This document shows positions 9,638-18,611 of a stretch of DNA of 64,000 nt, piece after piece. The notes below the pieces were generated by a model, which searched no databases, was not told where the DNA came from, and saw nothing but the letters and a program-made list of their open reading frames with translations. The first letter of the stretch is position 1. Each line of letters begins with the position of its first letter. Where the stretch lies: assembly GCA_942491535.1 (NCBI GenBank), contig CALOBV010000024.1, forward strand, positions 62,001 to 126,000, given 5' to 3'. A program made the position numbers and the translations under genes. Origin of the DNA: JAUVKT01 sp942491535. GTDB taxonomy: Bacteria; Bacteroidota; Bacteroidia; Bacteroidales; VadinHA17.

Positions 9638-11737
9638 TTAGTTAATTAAGCCCCTGCTTCTTAATAAAGGTTCGATGACCGCTTCTCTTCCACGAAAGTT
9701 AACATACATTTCAAGAGGATCCATTAAACCGTTGGGCTCCAAAACGTTCTTACGGAATGATTGAGCTGTTTCTTGATCATATAATGAAGTTTCATTGAAT
9801 GCTTCAAAAGCATCATTATCCAAAACTCCTGACCATAGATAACTATAGTAACCAGCAGAATAGCCACCAATAATATGAGAGAAATATGTAGTTCTATACC
9901 GTGGTGCAATTTCTGGTATTAATTTTCTCTTTGCAAAGAATTCTTTTTCAAATGCCCTGACATCAATATCCTTCTCTTCAGTTAATGAGTGATACTCCAT
10001 ATCAATAAGAGCGGCTGCAACGAATTCAACTGTGATAAATCCCTGATTAAATAAACTTGCATTTTGAATCTTATTAATCAATTCTTCAGGGATTACTTCT
10101 CCGGTTTCATAATGTTTTGCATATACTTTTAAGACTTCAGGATGTATTGCCCAGTGCTCCATTATTTGAGAGGGAAGCTCAGTAAAGTCTCTTGCCCTAA
10201 AGGTTTTTTGATAACGAACATTTGAGAATAGAGCGTCTAATGCATGGCCAAACTCATGAAAAACCGTAGTTACATTATCTAAGGTCATTAAGGCGGGGGC
10301 ATCTCCAACGGGACCGCTTGCATTGGTAACAAAAGTTACAATAGGAATGGTTTTATTGCCATCATCATCAATCTTATAACTACGATAACTCCCGCACCAG
10401 GCGCCACCATTTTTACTGGCTCTTGCATAGAAATCCTGATATAATACTCCAATGGTAGTTCCATCCGCTTCCTTTACTTCATAAGCAAAAGCATCCGGGT
10501 GTGGTAATGGTATATCTTTAATCTCAGTAAAAGTTATGCCATATAATTTGTTGGACACATAGAAAATAGCTTCCTGAACATTTTGACGAGAAAAATAAGG
10601 ACGAATTTGTGCCTCTTCAAAGTTATATTTTGCAGCACGAACTTTTTCAGCATAATTCCACCAGTCCCATGCTGCTATCTTGAAGTCTTTCCCTTCAGCA
10701 TCTACGATCGCCTGCATATCTTTTACTTCTTGCCTGGCAACCTCTAATGCTGGCCACCATACCTGGTCAAGTAAGTCATAAACACGTTCTGATGTTTTAG
10801 CCATTCTTGTTGATAATACAAGGTCAGCATGACTCTTATAACCCAGTAACTTTGCTTTACGCACTCTTAAATTATAGACTGCTACAGCAATAGCCTTATT
10901 ATCTCTTTCATTATCGTTATCACCACGCATGGTATAGGCCGTATAAATCTGTTTACGCAATTCACGATTTTCAGAATAGGTCAGGAAAGGATACATACTG
11001 GCGCGTTGGGTTGTATAAAGCCATTTACCTTCCATACCCTCTCTTTTTGCTGCCTCAGCTCCCGCTGCTATAACGTTTTCCGGTAATCCTTCTAAATCAC
11101 TTTCATCTTCAATAATTAATTTGTAGGCATTTGTTTCACCCAATAAATTTTGACTGAACTGAACACCCAGGGAAGAAAGTTCTTTATTTATCTCTTTAAG
11201 CTCTTCTTTTGCTTCACCCTCTAAATTAGCCCCATTTATTACAAATCCGTTATAAAGGTTTTCTAATAAATATAGCTGATCAGCTTCAAGACTTAAGTCG
11301 TCCTTTTGTTCGTAAACAGCTTTGATTCTGGCAAACAATCTTGGATCCAGGTTAATCTCATCGTTATGAGTTGACATGATCGGAGACAGTTCTTTAACGA
11401 GTGCCTGGATTTCAGGAGTTGTATTTGCACTGTTCAAACCATACAAAACGGGTGTTACTTTGCCCAGGAAGCTTCCTGCGCGTGTATAGGCTACAATGGT
11501 ATTTTCGAAGGTCGGAGGATCTGTATTATTAAGAATAGCTTCAATTTCAGCTTTTTCTTGCTTCATACCCTCTTCAATTGCAGGCATATAATGCTCTATT
11601 TTAATAAGATCAAATGGAGGAACTCCAAATGGGGTGTCAAATTCAGCAAAAAATGGATTATCATTTTTCACCTCTTTTTGTTTACATGCAGTTAGTGCAA
11701 ATAGGACTAAACAGCAAAAGATAAGTAGTTTTTTCAC
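9638..11737 (-). CDS. M3-family metallopeptidase lipoprotein (Dcp-like)
   Basis: 699 residues, the normal length for peptidyl-dipeptidase Dcp/oligopeptidase A relatives. A lipoprotein signal ends in the lipobox L-T-A-C (Cys at about 18). The zinc site H-E-F-G-H is near residue 493 in V-F-H-E-F-G-H-A-L-D, with the downstream glutamate expected in F-I-T-V-E-F-V. The C-terminal Y-S-A-G-Y-Y-S-Y-L-W substrate-binding signature is present. It should trim short peptides in the periplasm or on the membrane surface. It is monocistronic. Confidence 0.93.
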   Translation of the reverse strand: MKKLLIFCCLVLFALTACKQKEVKNDNPFFAEFDTPFGVPPFDLIKIEHYMPAIEEGMKQEKAEIEAILNNTDPPTFENTIVAYTRAGSFLGKVTPVLYGLNSANTTPEIQALVKELSPIMSTHNDEINLDPRLFARIKAVYEQKDDLSLEADQLYLLENLYNGFVINGANLEGEAKEELKEINKELSSLGVQFSQNLLGETNAYKLIIEDESDLEGLPENVIAAGAEAAKREGMEGKWLYTTQRASMYPFLTYSENRELRKQIYTAYTMRGDNDNERDNKAIAVAVYNLRVRKAKLLGYKSHADLVLSTRMAKTSERVYDLLDQVWWPALEVARQEVKDMQAIVDAEGKDFKIAAWDWWNYAEKVRAAKYNFEEAQIRPYFSRQNVQEAIFYVSNKLYGITFTEIKDIPLPHPDAFAYEVKEADGTTIGVLYQDFYARASKNGGAWCGSYRSYKIDDDGNKTIPIVTFVTNASGPVGDAPALMTLDNVTTVFHEFGHALDALFSNVRYQKTFRARDFTELPSQIMEHWAIHPEVLKVYAKHYETGEVIPEELINKIQNASLFNQGFITVEFVAAALIDMEYHSLTEEKDIDVRAFEKEFFAKRKLIPEIAPRYRTTYFSHIIGGYSAGYYSYLWSGVLDNDAFEAFNETSLYDQETAQSFRKNVLEPNGLMDPLEMYVNFRGREAVIEPLLRSRGLIN

Positions 11738-11963
11738 GATTTTATATTTGGTTAGTGATTAATTTACAGGCAAGAATATTAAATAGGTTCTGTCGCATCT
11801 ATTAAAATATCCTCTAAAATAATGAATTAAATCTTAATATATGCAGCCAGGGTTTGAAACGATTTAAATATACTTCGATATTGTGAAATCGAGCATCTCA
11901 AAATCAAATCGAGGGTGATTGCTCGAATAGTGTGAGTGTGAGTGTCAGAGTGAGTTTTGAGAA

Positions 11964-12051
11964 AATCAGAGTGAGAGTGGTCGTTCGAGCTTCTCGCTCT
12001 CACTCTCACTCTCACTCTGATTCAGTACCCGGAACGGACGAAAGATACAAC
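11964..12051. repeat. Dispersed hairpin repeat, copy B
   Basis: A perfect 16-bp stem (11964-11979 with 12007-12022), built of GAGTGA/TCACTC units, is followed by the tail TCAGTACCCGGAACGGAC at 12022-12039 and ACAAC at 12047-12051. A further GTGAGTG run with CAGAGTGAG lies at 11929-11955. The gene-free stretch 11738-12143 holds this repeat and otherwise shows nothing recognisable. Confidence 0.75.
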
Positions 12052-12143
12052 AAGTATTAGCAGATTATCTAGAGCTGGGATACTGTAGGTTTGCAGTTAA
12101 AATTAAGATTACTAAAACTGTTCTTAAACTATTTTAAGGGAAG

Positions 12144-12629
12144 TTATTCACCAGGATGATGTATCCCGGTCAAATGAACGGCCATCCATTTACCATCCAC
12201 AAGTTCCATAACATAGGTGCCAGCTCCTTTGACTTTTACAGTATCACCTGTAACAGTCAGGTAGGCTTCATCAAATCCAATAATCGAAACGGCAGTATTC
12301 CGGTCTAAAGCCATAACTTCCATCTGAAGAGTTTCAGCAAAAATATACTTTTCAATATAGGCTAATGCTCCGGTGAACATCTCGATAGCTTTATCTCCTC
12401 CGACAGAGATTACACCATCCATATTAGTAGAAAAGTCTTCATTGAAAAGGAAGTACTCTTTCAAAACCTCAATATCAGTAGTCAGGAATGCATCAAGCAT
12501 TTTATTTAAGGTTTCAGTAACATCGACCTCTATCTGAGTCTTTTCTTCAGCATTCATTGGTTGATCTGCCGGGTTGCATGCGAACAGCATTGATATGCAT
12601 ACCAACGCAATAATTTTTAGATTTTTCAT
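12144..12629 (-). CDS. Small NTF2/SnoaL-like lipoprotein
   Basis: 161 residues. The signal peptide ends L-F-A-C, a lipobox with Cys at 18. The rest has the pattern of the nuclear transport factor 2/DUF4440 fold: an N-terminal helix (L-N-K-M-L-D-A-F-L), a mid-section starting F-S-T-N-M-D-G-V, and a C-terminal strand with G-K-W-M-A-V-H-L. Such proteins are small ligand-binding or catalytic cones with widely varied roles, so no function is assigned. No operon partner. Confidence 0.7.
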   Translation of the reverse strand: MKNLKIIALVCISMLFACNPADQPMNAEEKTQIEVDVTETLNKMLDAFLTTDIEVLKEYFLFNEDFSTNMDGVISVGGDKAIEMFTGALAYIEKYIFAETLQMEVMALDRNTAVSIIGFDEAYLTVTGDTVKVKGAGTYVMELVDGKWMAVHLTGIHHPGE

Positions 12630-12701
12630 AAATGTGGTTTTTGGTTTGTTAATGTAAGTTATGAAATACTCAGGAATTGAAATTTAGTGGTATTTAATTT
12701 A

Positions 12702-12733
12702 TTTGACTTGCGTTTAACTACTTAGTAACTTTA
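12702..12733 (+). promoter_or_regulatory. Candidate promoter of the acyl-CoA ligase gene
   Basis: TTTG at 12702-12705, a 20-base spacer, and TAACTTTA at 12726-12733 fit the Bacteroidota -33/-7 pattern except for the last base. The ATG is 78 bases downstream. Confidence 0.5.
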
Positions 12734-12811
12734 TCTAGATTGGGAGTACAAATCAATGAGATCCAGACTATATTTTTAATTTTCTATTCATCAACTAAAA
12801 AATTATAAAAT

Positions 12812-14725
12812 ATGAAAACGATTATAGAACTTCTTGAAAATAGTTCAGTGAAGTATGCGGATAACCCCTATCTGCTCGAAAAAGAAAGTAACAAATATAA
12901 GGCAATAACTTACAGAGAGTTAAAAGAGCAGGTTTATAAGGTAGCAGCCGGATTAATGGTTCTTGGTGTACAAAAAGGAGATAGAATTGCACTCCTTTCT
13001 GAATCCCGAACCGACTGGGTAATAAGTGAACTTGGAGTTTTACACGCTGGGGCAATATGTGTCCCTCTTTCAATACTTCTGAAGGAGGGTTCCGACCTGA
13101 AATTCAGACTTGATCACTCTGAGACCAGATGGATAATTGTCTCATCCAATCAGCTGGAAAAAATTGATGCAATTAAAAGTAACCTGAAGAATCTTGAGAA
13201 GATTATACTACTAGATTCAAAGGAAAAATATTCCGAAGGTGAGATCTATATTGGCTCTGTAATAGTTGCAGGAGAGGAGTATCTGAACAATGGGCGCGAA
13301 GAGTTTATTAAACATATTCAGTCGATTGGACCGGATGATTATGTGAATATTTCATATACATCAGGCACAACTGCCGATCCAAAGGCAATAATTCTATCAC
13401 ACAGAAACTATACTTCAAATATCGAACAGACGCTTACCCTGATGGATGTTCCGGATTGGTGGACAACTCTATTGATTCTTCCATGGGATCATTCATTTGC
13501 TCATACTGTCGGTATATACATTATGATGGCTGTTGGAGCAAGTCTGGCTGCAGTGCAATCAGGAAGATCTTATCTGGATAGCCTGAAGAACATCCCTGGT
13601 AATATCAGGGAGATCAGGCCTGTATTTCTTCTGAGCGCCCCGGCTCTTGCTAAGAACTTCCGAAAGGGAATAGAGAAAGGGATCAGGGAGAAAGGAGCTA
13701 TTATTGAGAAGCTTTTCAACCACGCCTTGAGGGTTGCTTACTATTACAATGGTAATGGCTGGAATAAAGGAATGGGGATCAGGATTATTCTTAAACCTTA
13801 TTATAAACTACTTGATACAATCCTGTTTAAAAAGATAAGGGCCGGGTTTGGAGGAAGGTTGAAGTTCTTTTTTGGTGGAGCTGCGCTACTTGATATTGAA
13901 CTCCAGAAGTTTTTTTATGCAATAGGTGTGCCAATGTTTCAGGGGTATGGATTGTCTGAAGCCTCTCCGGTAATTTCAGGAAATACAGAGATGAAACATA
14001 AGCTGGGATCATCAGGGGTGCTGGTTAAAAATCTTGAACTAAAGATATGTGATGAGGATGGAAATGAACTGGATCCTGGCAGGAAGGGCGAAATAATTGT
14101 CCGCGGGGAGAATGTTATGAAGGGCTACTGGAAGAATGAGAAAGCCACAAACGAGGCAATTAGGGATGGATGGCTATATACCGGAGATATGGGCTACATT
14201 GACGAAGATGGATTTCTTTATGTACTGGGCAGATTCAAAAGTCTTTTAATTTCTGATGATGGTGAAAAATACAGTCCTGAAGGTATAGAGGAGACCATAA
14301 CAGACAGGTCACCATATATTGACCAATTGATGCTCTATAATAACCAGAATAAATATACTTCAGCACTACTTATCCCTAATAAAGAGTCCCTGACAAGGTG
14401 GACGAAAGAAAATAACATACTGCTTAATAGTCAGGAAGGGATTGAAGCGCTGCTGAAACTAATTGATTCACAGGTTAACCAGTATAAACAGGGAGGTGCT
14501 CACGACGATCTATTCCCCTCAAGATGGTTGCCATCAGCAATAGCAATACTTGATGAGCCTTTTAGCGTTGATAATAAGCTTCTGAACAGTCTTGGGAAAA
14601 TGGTCAGAACAAAAATTGTTGAGATACATCAAGATAAGATAGATTACTTATATACTCCGGAAGCAAAAACTATTATTAACCCCAGGAACGTCGAAACAAT
14701 GATGAGAGTTATGGAAGTAAAATAG
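12812..14725 (+). CDS. AMP-binding long-chain acyl-CoA ligase
   Basis: 637 residues of the ANL adenylate-forming superfamily, FAA1/FadD15-like. The P-loop reads Y-T-S-G-T-T-A-D-P-K-A at about 179-189, where the usual two glycines are alanines. G-Y-G-L-S-E-A-S-P (about 377), Y-T-G-D-M-G-Y (about 455), the hinge G-R-F-K and the C-terminal G-K-M-V-R with the likely catalytic lysine are all present. It should activate fatty acids to acyl-CoA via acyl-AMP. It is alone in its transcript, with its own promoter. Confidence 0.9.
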   Translation: MKTIIELLENSSVKYADNPYLLEKESNKYKAITYRELKEQVYKVAAGLMVLGVQKGDRIALLSESRTDWVISELGVLHAGAICVPLSILLKEGSDLKFRLDHSETRWIIVSSNQLEKIDAIKSNLKNLEKIILLDSKEKYSEGEIYIGSVIVAGEEYLNNGREEFIKHIQSIGPDDYVNISYTSGTTADPKAIILSHRNYTSNIEQTLTLMDVPDWWTTLLILPWDHSFAHTVGIYIMMAVGASLAAVQSGRSYLDSLKNIPGNIREIRPVFLLSAPALAKNFRKGIEKGIREKGAIIEKLFNHALRVAYYYNGNGWNKGMGIRIILKPYYKLLDTILFKKIRAGFGGRLKFFFGGAALLDIELQKFFYAIGVPMFQGYGLSEASPVISGNTEMKHKLGSSGVLVKNLELKICDEDGNELDPGRKGEIIVRGENVMKGYWKNEKATNEAIRDGWLYTGDMGYIDEDGFLYVLGRFKSLLISDDGEKYSPEGIEETITDRSPYIDQLMLYNNQNKYTSALLIPNKESLTRWTKENNILLNSQEGIEALLKLIDSQVNQYKQGGAHDDLFPSRWLPSAIAILDEPFSVDNKLLNSLGKMVRTKIVEIHQDKIDYLYTPEAKTIINPRNVETMMRVMEVK

Positions 14726-14860
14726 AGTGTAAATTAGGATTATGAACAGATGTTGAGATATTTTGAGAGCAAACCTTTCCTGAAAAATATCTGGGCAAAG
14801 ATGTTAGCGAAGATTTCTTATGAGATAGATACAATTGTTGACAGAAAGGAAGAATATAAA

Positions 14861-14947
14861 ATCAAAACGAGAGTGATAGATCGAGCTTCTCGCTCTCACT
14901 CTCACTCTCGCTCTGATTCAGTACCCGGAACGGACAAAAGTTGCAAC
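14861..14947. repeat. Dispersed hairpin repeat, copy C
   Basis: Arms 14861-14876 and 14902-14917 pair over 16 positions with two mismatches; the tail TCAGTACCCGGAACGGAC at 14918-14935 is followed by AAAAGTTGCAAC to 14947. The 135 bases before it (14726-14860) contain no gene I can support. Confidence 0.75.
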
Positions 14948-15021
14948 CAGTTAAGTGACCTTTTGCATCCAATCATTTCTTGAAATATCCATAAACTTTA
15001 AGGTCGAATTGGATATAGTAG

Positions 15022-17298
15022 CTAATCCTGTCTGAGGTTATCAACCGGATTTGTCATGGCAGCTTTAATCTCTTTAAAGAAAACAGTGATAAGAATCAGT
15101 ACTGTGATCGTAATAAAAGCAAGAAAAAAGGGTAATAACCCTATTGATATTTTAAGAGTAAAACTCTGAAGCCATTTTCTACTTATAATATATGCAATAG
15201 GAGAAGCAATTAGAAAAGCTGCAAGCAACATCCATACCACTTCCATGATAGAAATCTGGAGCACCTCTTTGACTGTTGCCCCCATTACCTTACGTATACT
15301 CACCTGCTTTTTTCGTCGTTCTGCCATGTAATTTGCCATTGAATAAGCTCCTATAATTGTCAATATCAAGGCCACAATCCCAACATACAATACAATTTTT
15401 ACCTGGTTCTCTTCTTTTGCATACAGAATCTTCTTTGCTTCATCAAGAGTCCTGAAATTATATTCTGTTTCAGGGTCGTACTCCTTAAGTTTTTCGGCTA
15501 CTGATCCTGCAATAACTGAAGGATCACCAACATAATTAATTATCAATTCACAACAGAGATCATAATATTGTGTATAAAAAAAGGGTTCTCGCTCCCTTTT
15601 AGCAATCAGATCCATCCTCCACAACACCTATAATTTCTGATTCTCTTCTTGAAAGCAATACTTTTTCTCCAATAGGATTATCAAAACCAAGCAACTCCCG
15701 TTGAACGATCTATAATTACATTACTGGAATCTCTACCACTAGTTTCTTCAAATGTCTTTCCATAAAGCAGCTCCATACCAAATGTCCTGAAAAATCCATC
15801 TTCAACAAAGTACCCCATTGCTGCAGCCCTTCGTCTTCCCATCAGCTTCAATCCGAAACCACTGTACCTCCAAATTCTGAACCATTGCCGGATATGGATT
15901 TTATCCCGGGTATCTTTTCAAGATCACTAATGTAAGATTGATAATTGAATTCCAGGTCGGGTGGGACTTCAATAACCATCCTATTCTCTGAAATATACCC
16001 TGGGTCCTTATGTGATAAGTATCTGAGCTGGAAGAATAGAATAAAAAGGGTTATCAGAAGACCTGCTGAGATTATATATTGAACCAGGACAAGTACCTTC
16101 CTGATATTTGAAGAACCTCCACCTATCCTACTTCTGCCACCAATCAAGGTTAATATATCTGGTGACGAATACCTGATTGGGAATACACAAGCAGTATAGT
16201 TGCAATTATTACCAAAAGTACTTGTATCCAATACAGACCAGGTCCATATTGAATTGCCGAAACCTGCAATTCTTGAAATACCTTTAGGAATAACTGTGAT
16301 AAAATAAGCCCAATAAAAACGGCAATAAATGACATGAGCATGGAATTTGTTATCATATTCCTTATCAGGAATCCTTTGGATGCTCCCATTACTTTTCGTA
16401 TCCCTATTTCGTGGGTCCGTAGTTCACTCCATGCGGCATGGGAATTTATGAAGTTTATTATTGAAACCAGCAGAACAAGAACTGAGACAGAAATAAACAG
16501 TATAAAGTTCTTTGATGTACTACTATTATACAGAGTCTTTCCGCATAGAGTACTCAGACTAACCTTATATTGATCTTTGCCTTTAACATTGTAGGTTTCA
16601 TAAAAACTATTAATTTGTTCGGATATAACAGATAAATCATCATAAACAACTGGCGCGAGGATATAAGTCTCAACACTCACGAAATTATGGTCCTGAAGTG
16701 CTTTAAGCGTGTTGGATATCGGTAACAAATATTCAAATACAATATTTGTATTTCCCGGAGGATTCTCAATTACACCTCCTATAGTGAAAACATCATCTTC
16801 AATTAGCATTGTCTTACCCAGGCAGTTAATATCACCGTAAAACATTTCGGCAAGATCTTGTGAGAGAATAACCTTTTCCGGGTCGCTCAACACAGAGCCG
16901 TCTCCATGTAACATTCTAAAGTCAAACAATGAAAAGAACTCACTATCGACACTCAGTCCTATATGCCCTTTGAACTTATCCTGATTAATAGTGATTGGTC
17001 TGTTGCATGGATAAATTCTGCATGACTTCTCAATCTGAGGAATATGAAGATCGATATAATCTTTTAAATCATGATGAGTATTGCTCATAGAAACAACGTT
17101 ACCAGGTTCAACCTCCATCAGAGTGGAGGCAAGGTATATCCTGTCTGATTTCTTATGAAATTGATCATAGGATGACTCAAATACAATGTACGTAACCGAT
17201 AAAACAGTAACCATCATACCAATTGATAATCCGGCAAGGGCCATCAGGTTTCCTTTGAGGAACCCAACGAAACTTCTTATAAGTGTTTTTAATAACAT
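15022..17298 (-). pseudogene. FtsX-like (MacB-type) ABC permease, multiply frameshifted
   Basis: The full length of a double-FtsX permease (about 760 residues) is present but spread over all three leftward frames. The first segment (down to about 16183) holds the N-terminal membrane helix, a MacB-like domain and the first FtsX core (E-I-G-I-R-K-V-M-G-A). A missing base in a T-run near 16182 moves it to a second frame (F-P-I-R-Y-S-S-P-D-I-L ... E-F-G-G-T-V-V-S), another shift near 15856 to a third (G-L-K-L-M-G-R-R-R-A-A-A-M-G-Y-F), another near 15700 (D-N-P-I-G-E-K-V-L-L), and one near 15620 into the C-terminal core (Q-V-S-I-R-K-V-M-G-A ... N-P-V-D-N-L-R). The ATG at 17298 is the likely start; 17325 is also open. 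Confidence 0.82.
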
Positions 17299-17593
17299 TG
17301 AGAAAAATATGTGATACGAAAACATCTCATTACAAAGCCAGATCCATGCCAGTATTATCTACAGCTGCTTTCTCGTAAGTAATTTAGGAATGAAAACCAT
17401 CTTTCCTGTGAATCCGATTAAACCTCCAGAACCAATTGTATTCTATGAGCTAATATTTTGGCAAACCTTGGCATTTCGTAAAATTTGATTGCTTATTCAA
17501 AGTACTAATCCAAGAACTTCCTTATTGTTAACTTAGGTTAACGGATAGTTAATGATAATGGTGAGTAAGAATGATATCAAACAGTTTATCATC

Positions 17594-17758
17594 TCAGATA
17601 AATGATGCTATGGATCGATACTTATAAATATTCTTGATTGAATCTCTTCCGAAAAACTCGTTTTTGAGAAAGTCCTCCTTCGCTATCAACTTTGCTGAAG
17701 CTTCGTTAATCAGGGAAAGGTTCTGAGGATAGAAGATAAGTGCAACCCCTGTCTTTAC
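17594..17758 (-). pseudogene. Short coding remnant, not recognised
   Basis: An open stretch without start codon reads V-K-T-G-V-A-L-I-F-Y-P-Q-N-L ... K-Y-R-S-I-A-S-F-I and stops at 17594. It follows the S23 remnant directly. Its composition looks coding, but I do not recognise it. The rest of 17326-17593 shows nothing. Confidence 0.25.
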
Positions 17759-18098
17759 TAATTATTCTCTAGTTTACGGATTAGAGCAAAAAGCATTTTT
17801 GATATCTCCTCCAGACTTCATAATAACTAGTGAATGTAGCCTTGTCAATTTCAGATACTTCATAGAGATATTCGAGAATAGCTGCACATTCAAATGCCTT
17901 CCCCCGCAATAACCATGAAATTCTTTCTATCCTTTGCTGAACCTGAAGATCCTTCTGCAATATTTAACATAATCTGAATGATGCTCGTCAATTGATCATG
18001 GGTAGTCCTTCAAAATTACCTGAAGAGATAGCTTTGGTTATCAAAACGCAAAATACTTTTGCCTTTTGATAGACATCAAGTTTTTGAAAGTCAAACAT
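17758..18098 (-). pseudogene. Four-helix-bundle (S23/IVS-type) protein, decayed
   Basis: Joining three shifted frames gives a complete member of the four-helix-bundle family first described in 23S rRNA intervening sequences: M-F-D-F-Q-K-L-D-V-Y-Q-K-A-K at the start, I-A-E-G-S-S-G-S-A-K-D-R-K-N-F in the middle, R-G-K-A-F-E-C-A-A-I-L-E-Y-L, and K-M-L-F-A-L-I-R-K-L-E-N-N at the end. One-base shifts lie near 18003, 17908 and 17812. Length (about 114 residues) fits the family. In Bacteroidota these genes are common as stand-alone genes, with unknown role. Confidence 0.7.
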
Positions 18099-18148
18099 AA
18101 CAACAGCTTTAGCGAGACAAAGTTAAGTTACGAGAAAAATGAAAAATA

Positions 18149-18222
18149 GTGTGAGTGTCAGAGTGAGTTTTGAGAAATCAGAGTAAGTATCGCTCTCGCT
18201 CTCACTCTCACTCTGATTTCAG
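18149..18222. repeat. Dispersed hairpin repeat, copy D, abutting tRNA-Leu
   Basis: GTGTGAGTGTCAGAGTGAG at 18150-18168 is nearly the same as 11935-11953 in copy B. Arms 18175-18184 and 18210-18219 pair perfectly (10 bp) around a CTCGCTCTCACTCTC run. The conserved tail begins CAGTACCCGGA at 18220 and runs into the 3' end of the tRNA-Leu gene. Read leftwards, the hairpin follows the tRNA and could act as its terminator. Confidence 0.7.
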
Positions 18223-18306
18223 TACCCGGAGGGGGACTTGAACCCCCACGGCCGCGAGGCCATTGGATTTTAAGTCCAACGTGTCTACCAATTCCACCAT
18301 CCGGGC
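18223..18306 (-). tRNA. tRNA-Leu (anticodon UAA)
   Basis: 84 bases with the acceptor stem GCCCGGA/TCCGGGT (first pair G-U), D-arm GGTGGAATTGGTAGACACG, anticodon stem TTGGA/TCCAA with loop CTTAAAA (anticodon TAA), a long class-II variable arm (GGCC-TCGC-GGCC) and T-arm GGGGGTTCAAGTCCCCC. The discriminator is A and CCA is not encoded. Confidence 0.96.
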
Positions 18307-18503
18307 ATTATGGTCTATTGGTTTTATCTATATATTATCTTTCTCTTACTTAAAGAACTCTGTCTCTACAGGGATGGTGGAATTGGCAACCCTCTTCCTG
18401 GCTCCTCCCTAAATTAGCCCACCGGGCTAATTCTTTACGGTCGGCCCTACCATCCGGGCATTATGGTCTATTGGTTTTATCTATAATTATCTTTCTCTTA
18501 CTT
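18296..18503. repeat. Duplicated tRNA-Leu 5' flank with inverted tRNA fragment
   Basis: The segment 18296-18351 (ACCATCCGGGCATTATGGTC and onward, i.e. the tRNA 5' end plus its flank) recurs at 18449-18503 with a one- or two-base difference. Between the copies, 18372-18386 is an exact 15-base inverted copy of tRNA positions 18288-18302. The layout suggests a collapsed duplication or a remnant of an insertion at the tRNA. No integrase gene is visible. Confidence 0.7.
18411..18435. terminator. Perfect hairpin between the duplicated flanks
   Basis: AATTAGCCC (18412-18420), a 3-base loop, GGGCTAATT (18424-18432), then CTTT. The short T-run makes it a possible rightward terminator, with no gene before it. 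Confidence 0.3.
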
Positions 18504-18611
18504 GACATGCGAAAGATGAAATATTTCGAATATCGCATTTCGCAATTCATCATTCCATTTAGCGGTGCAAAAATAGCAAAATATTTATTACTCAGAAAAG
18601 AGTATGAGTTA

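Noticed and set aside
11827..12015. Leftward frame rich in Arg/His/Thr
   Set aside because: It is a translation of the GAGTGA/TCACTC repeat, not a gene.
14750..14983. Rightward frame of 77 codons after the acyl-CoA ligase
   Set aside because: Its second half is the dispersed hairpin repeat, read as S-H-S-H-S-R-type residues; the first half alone is too short to support.
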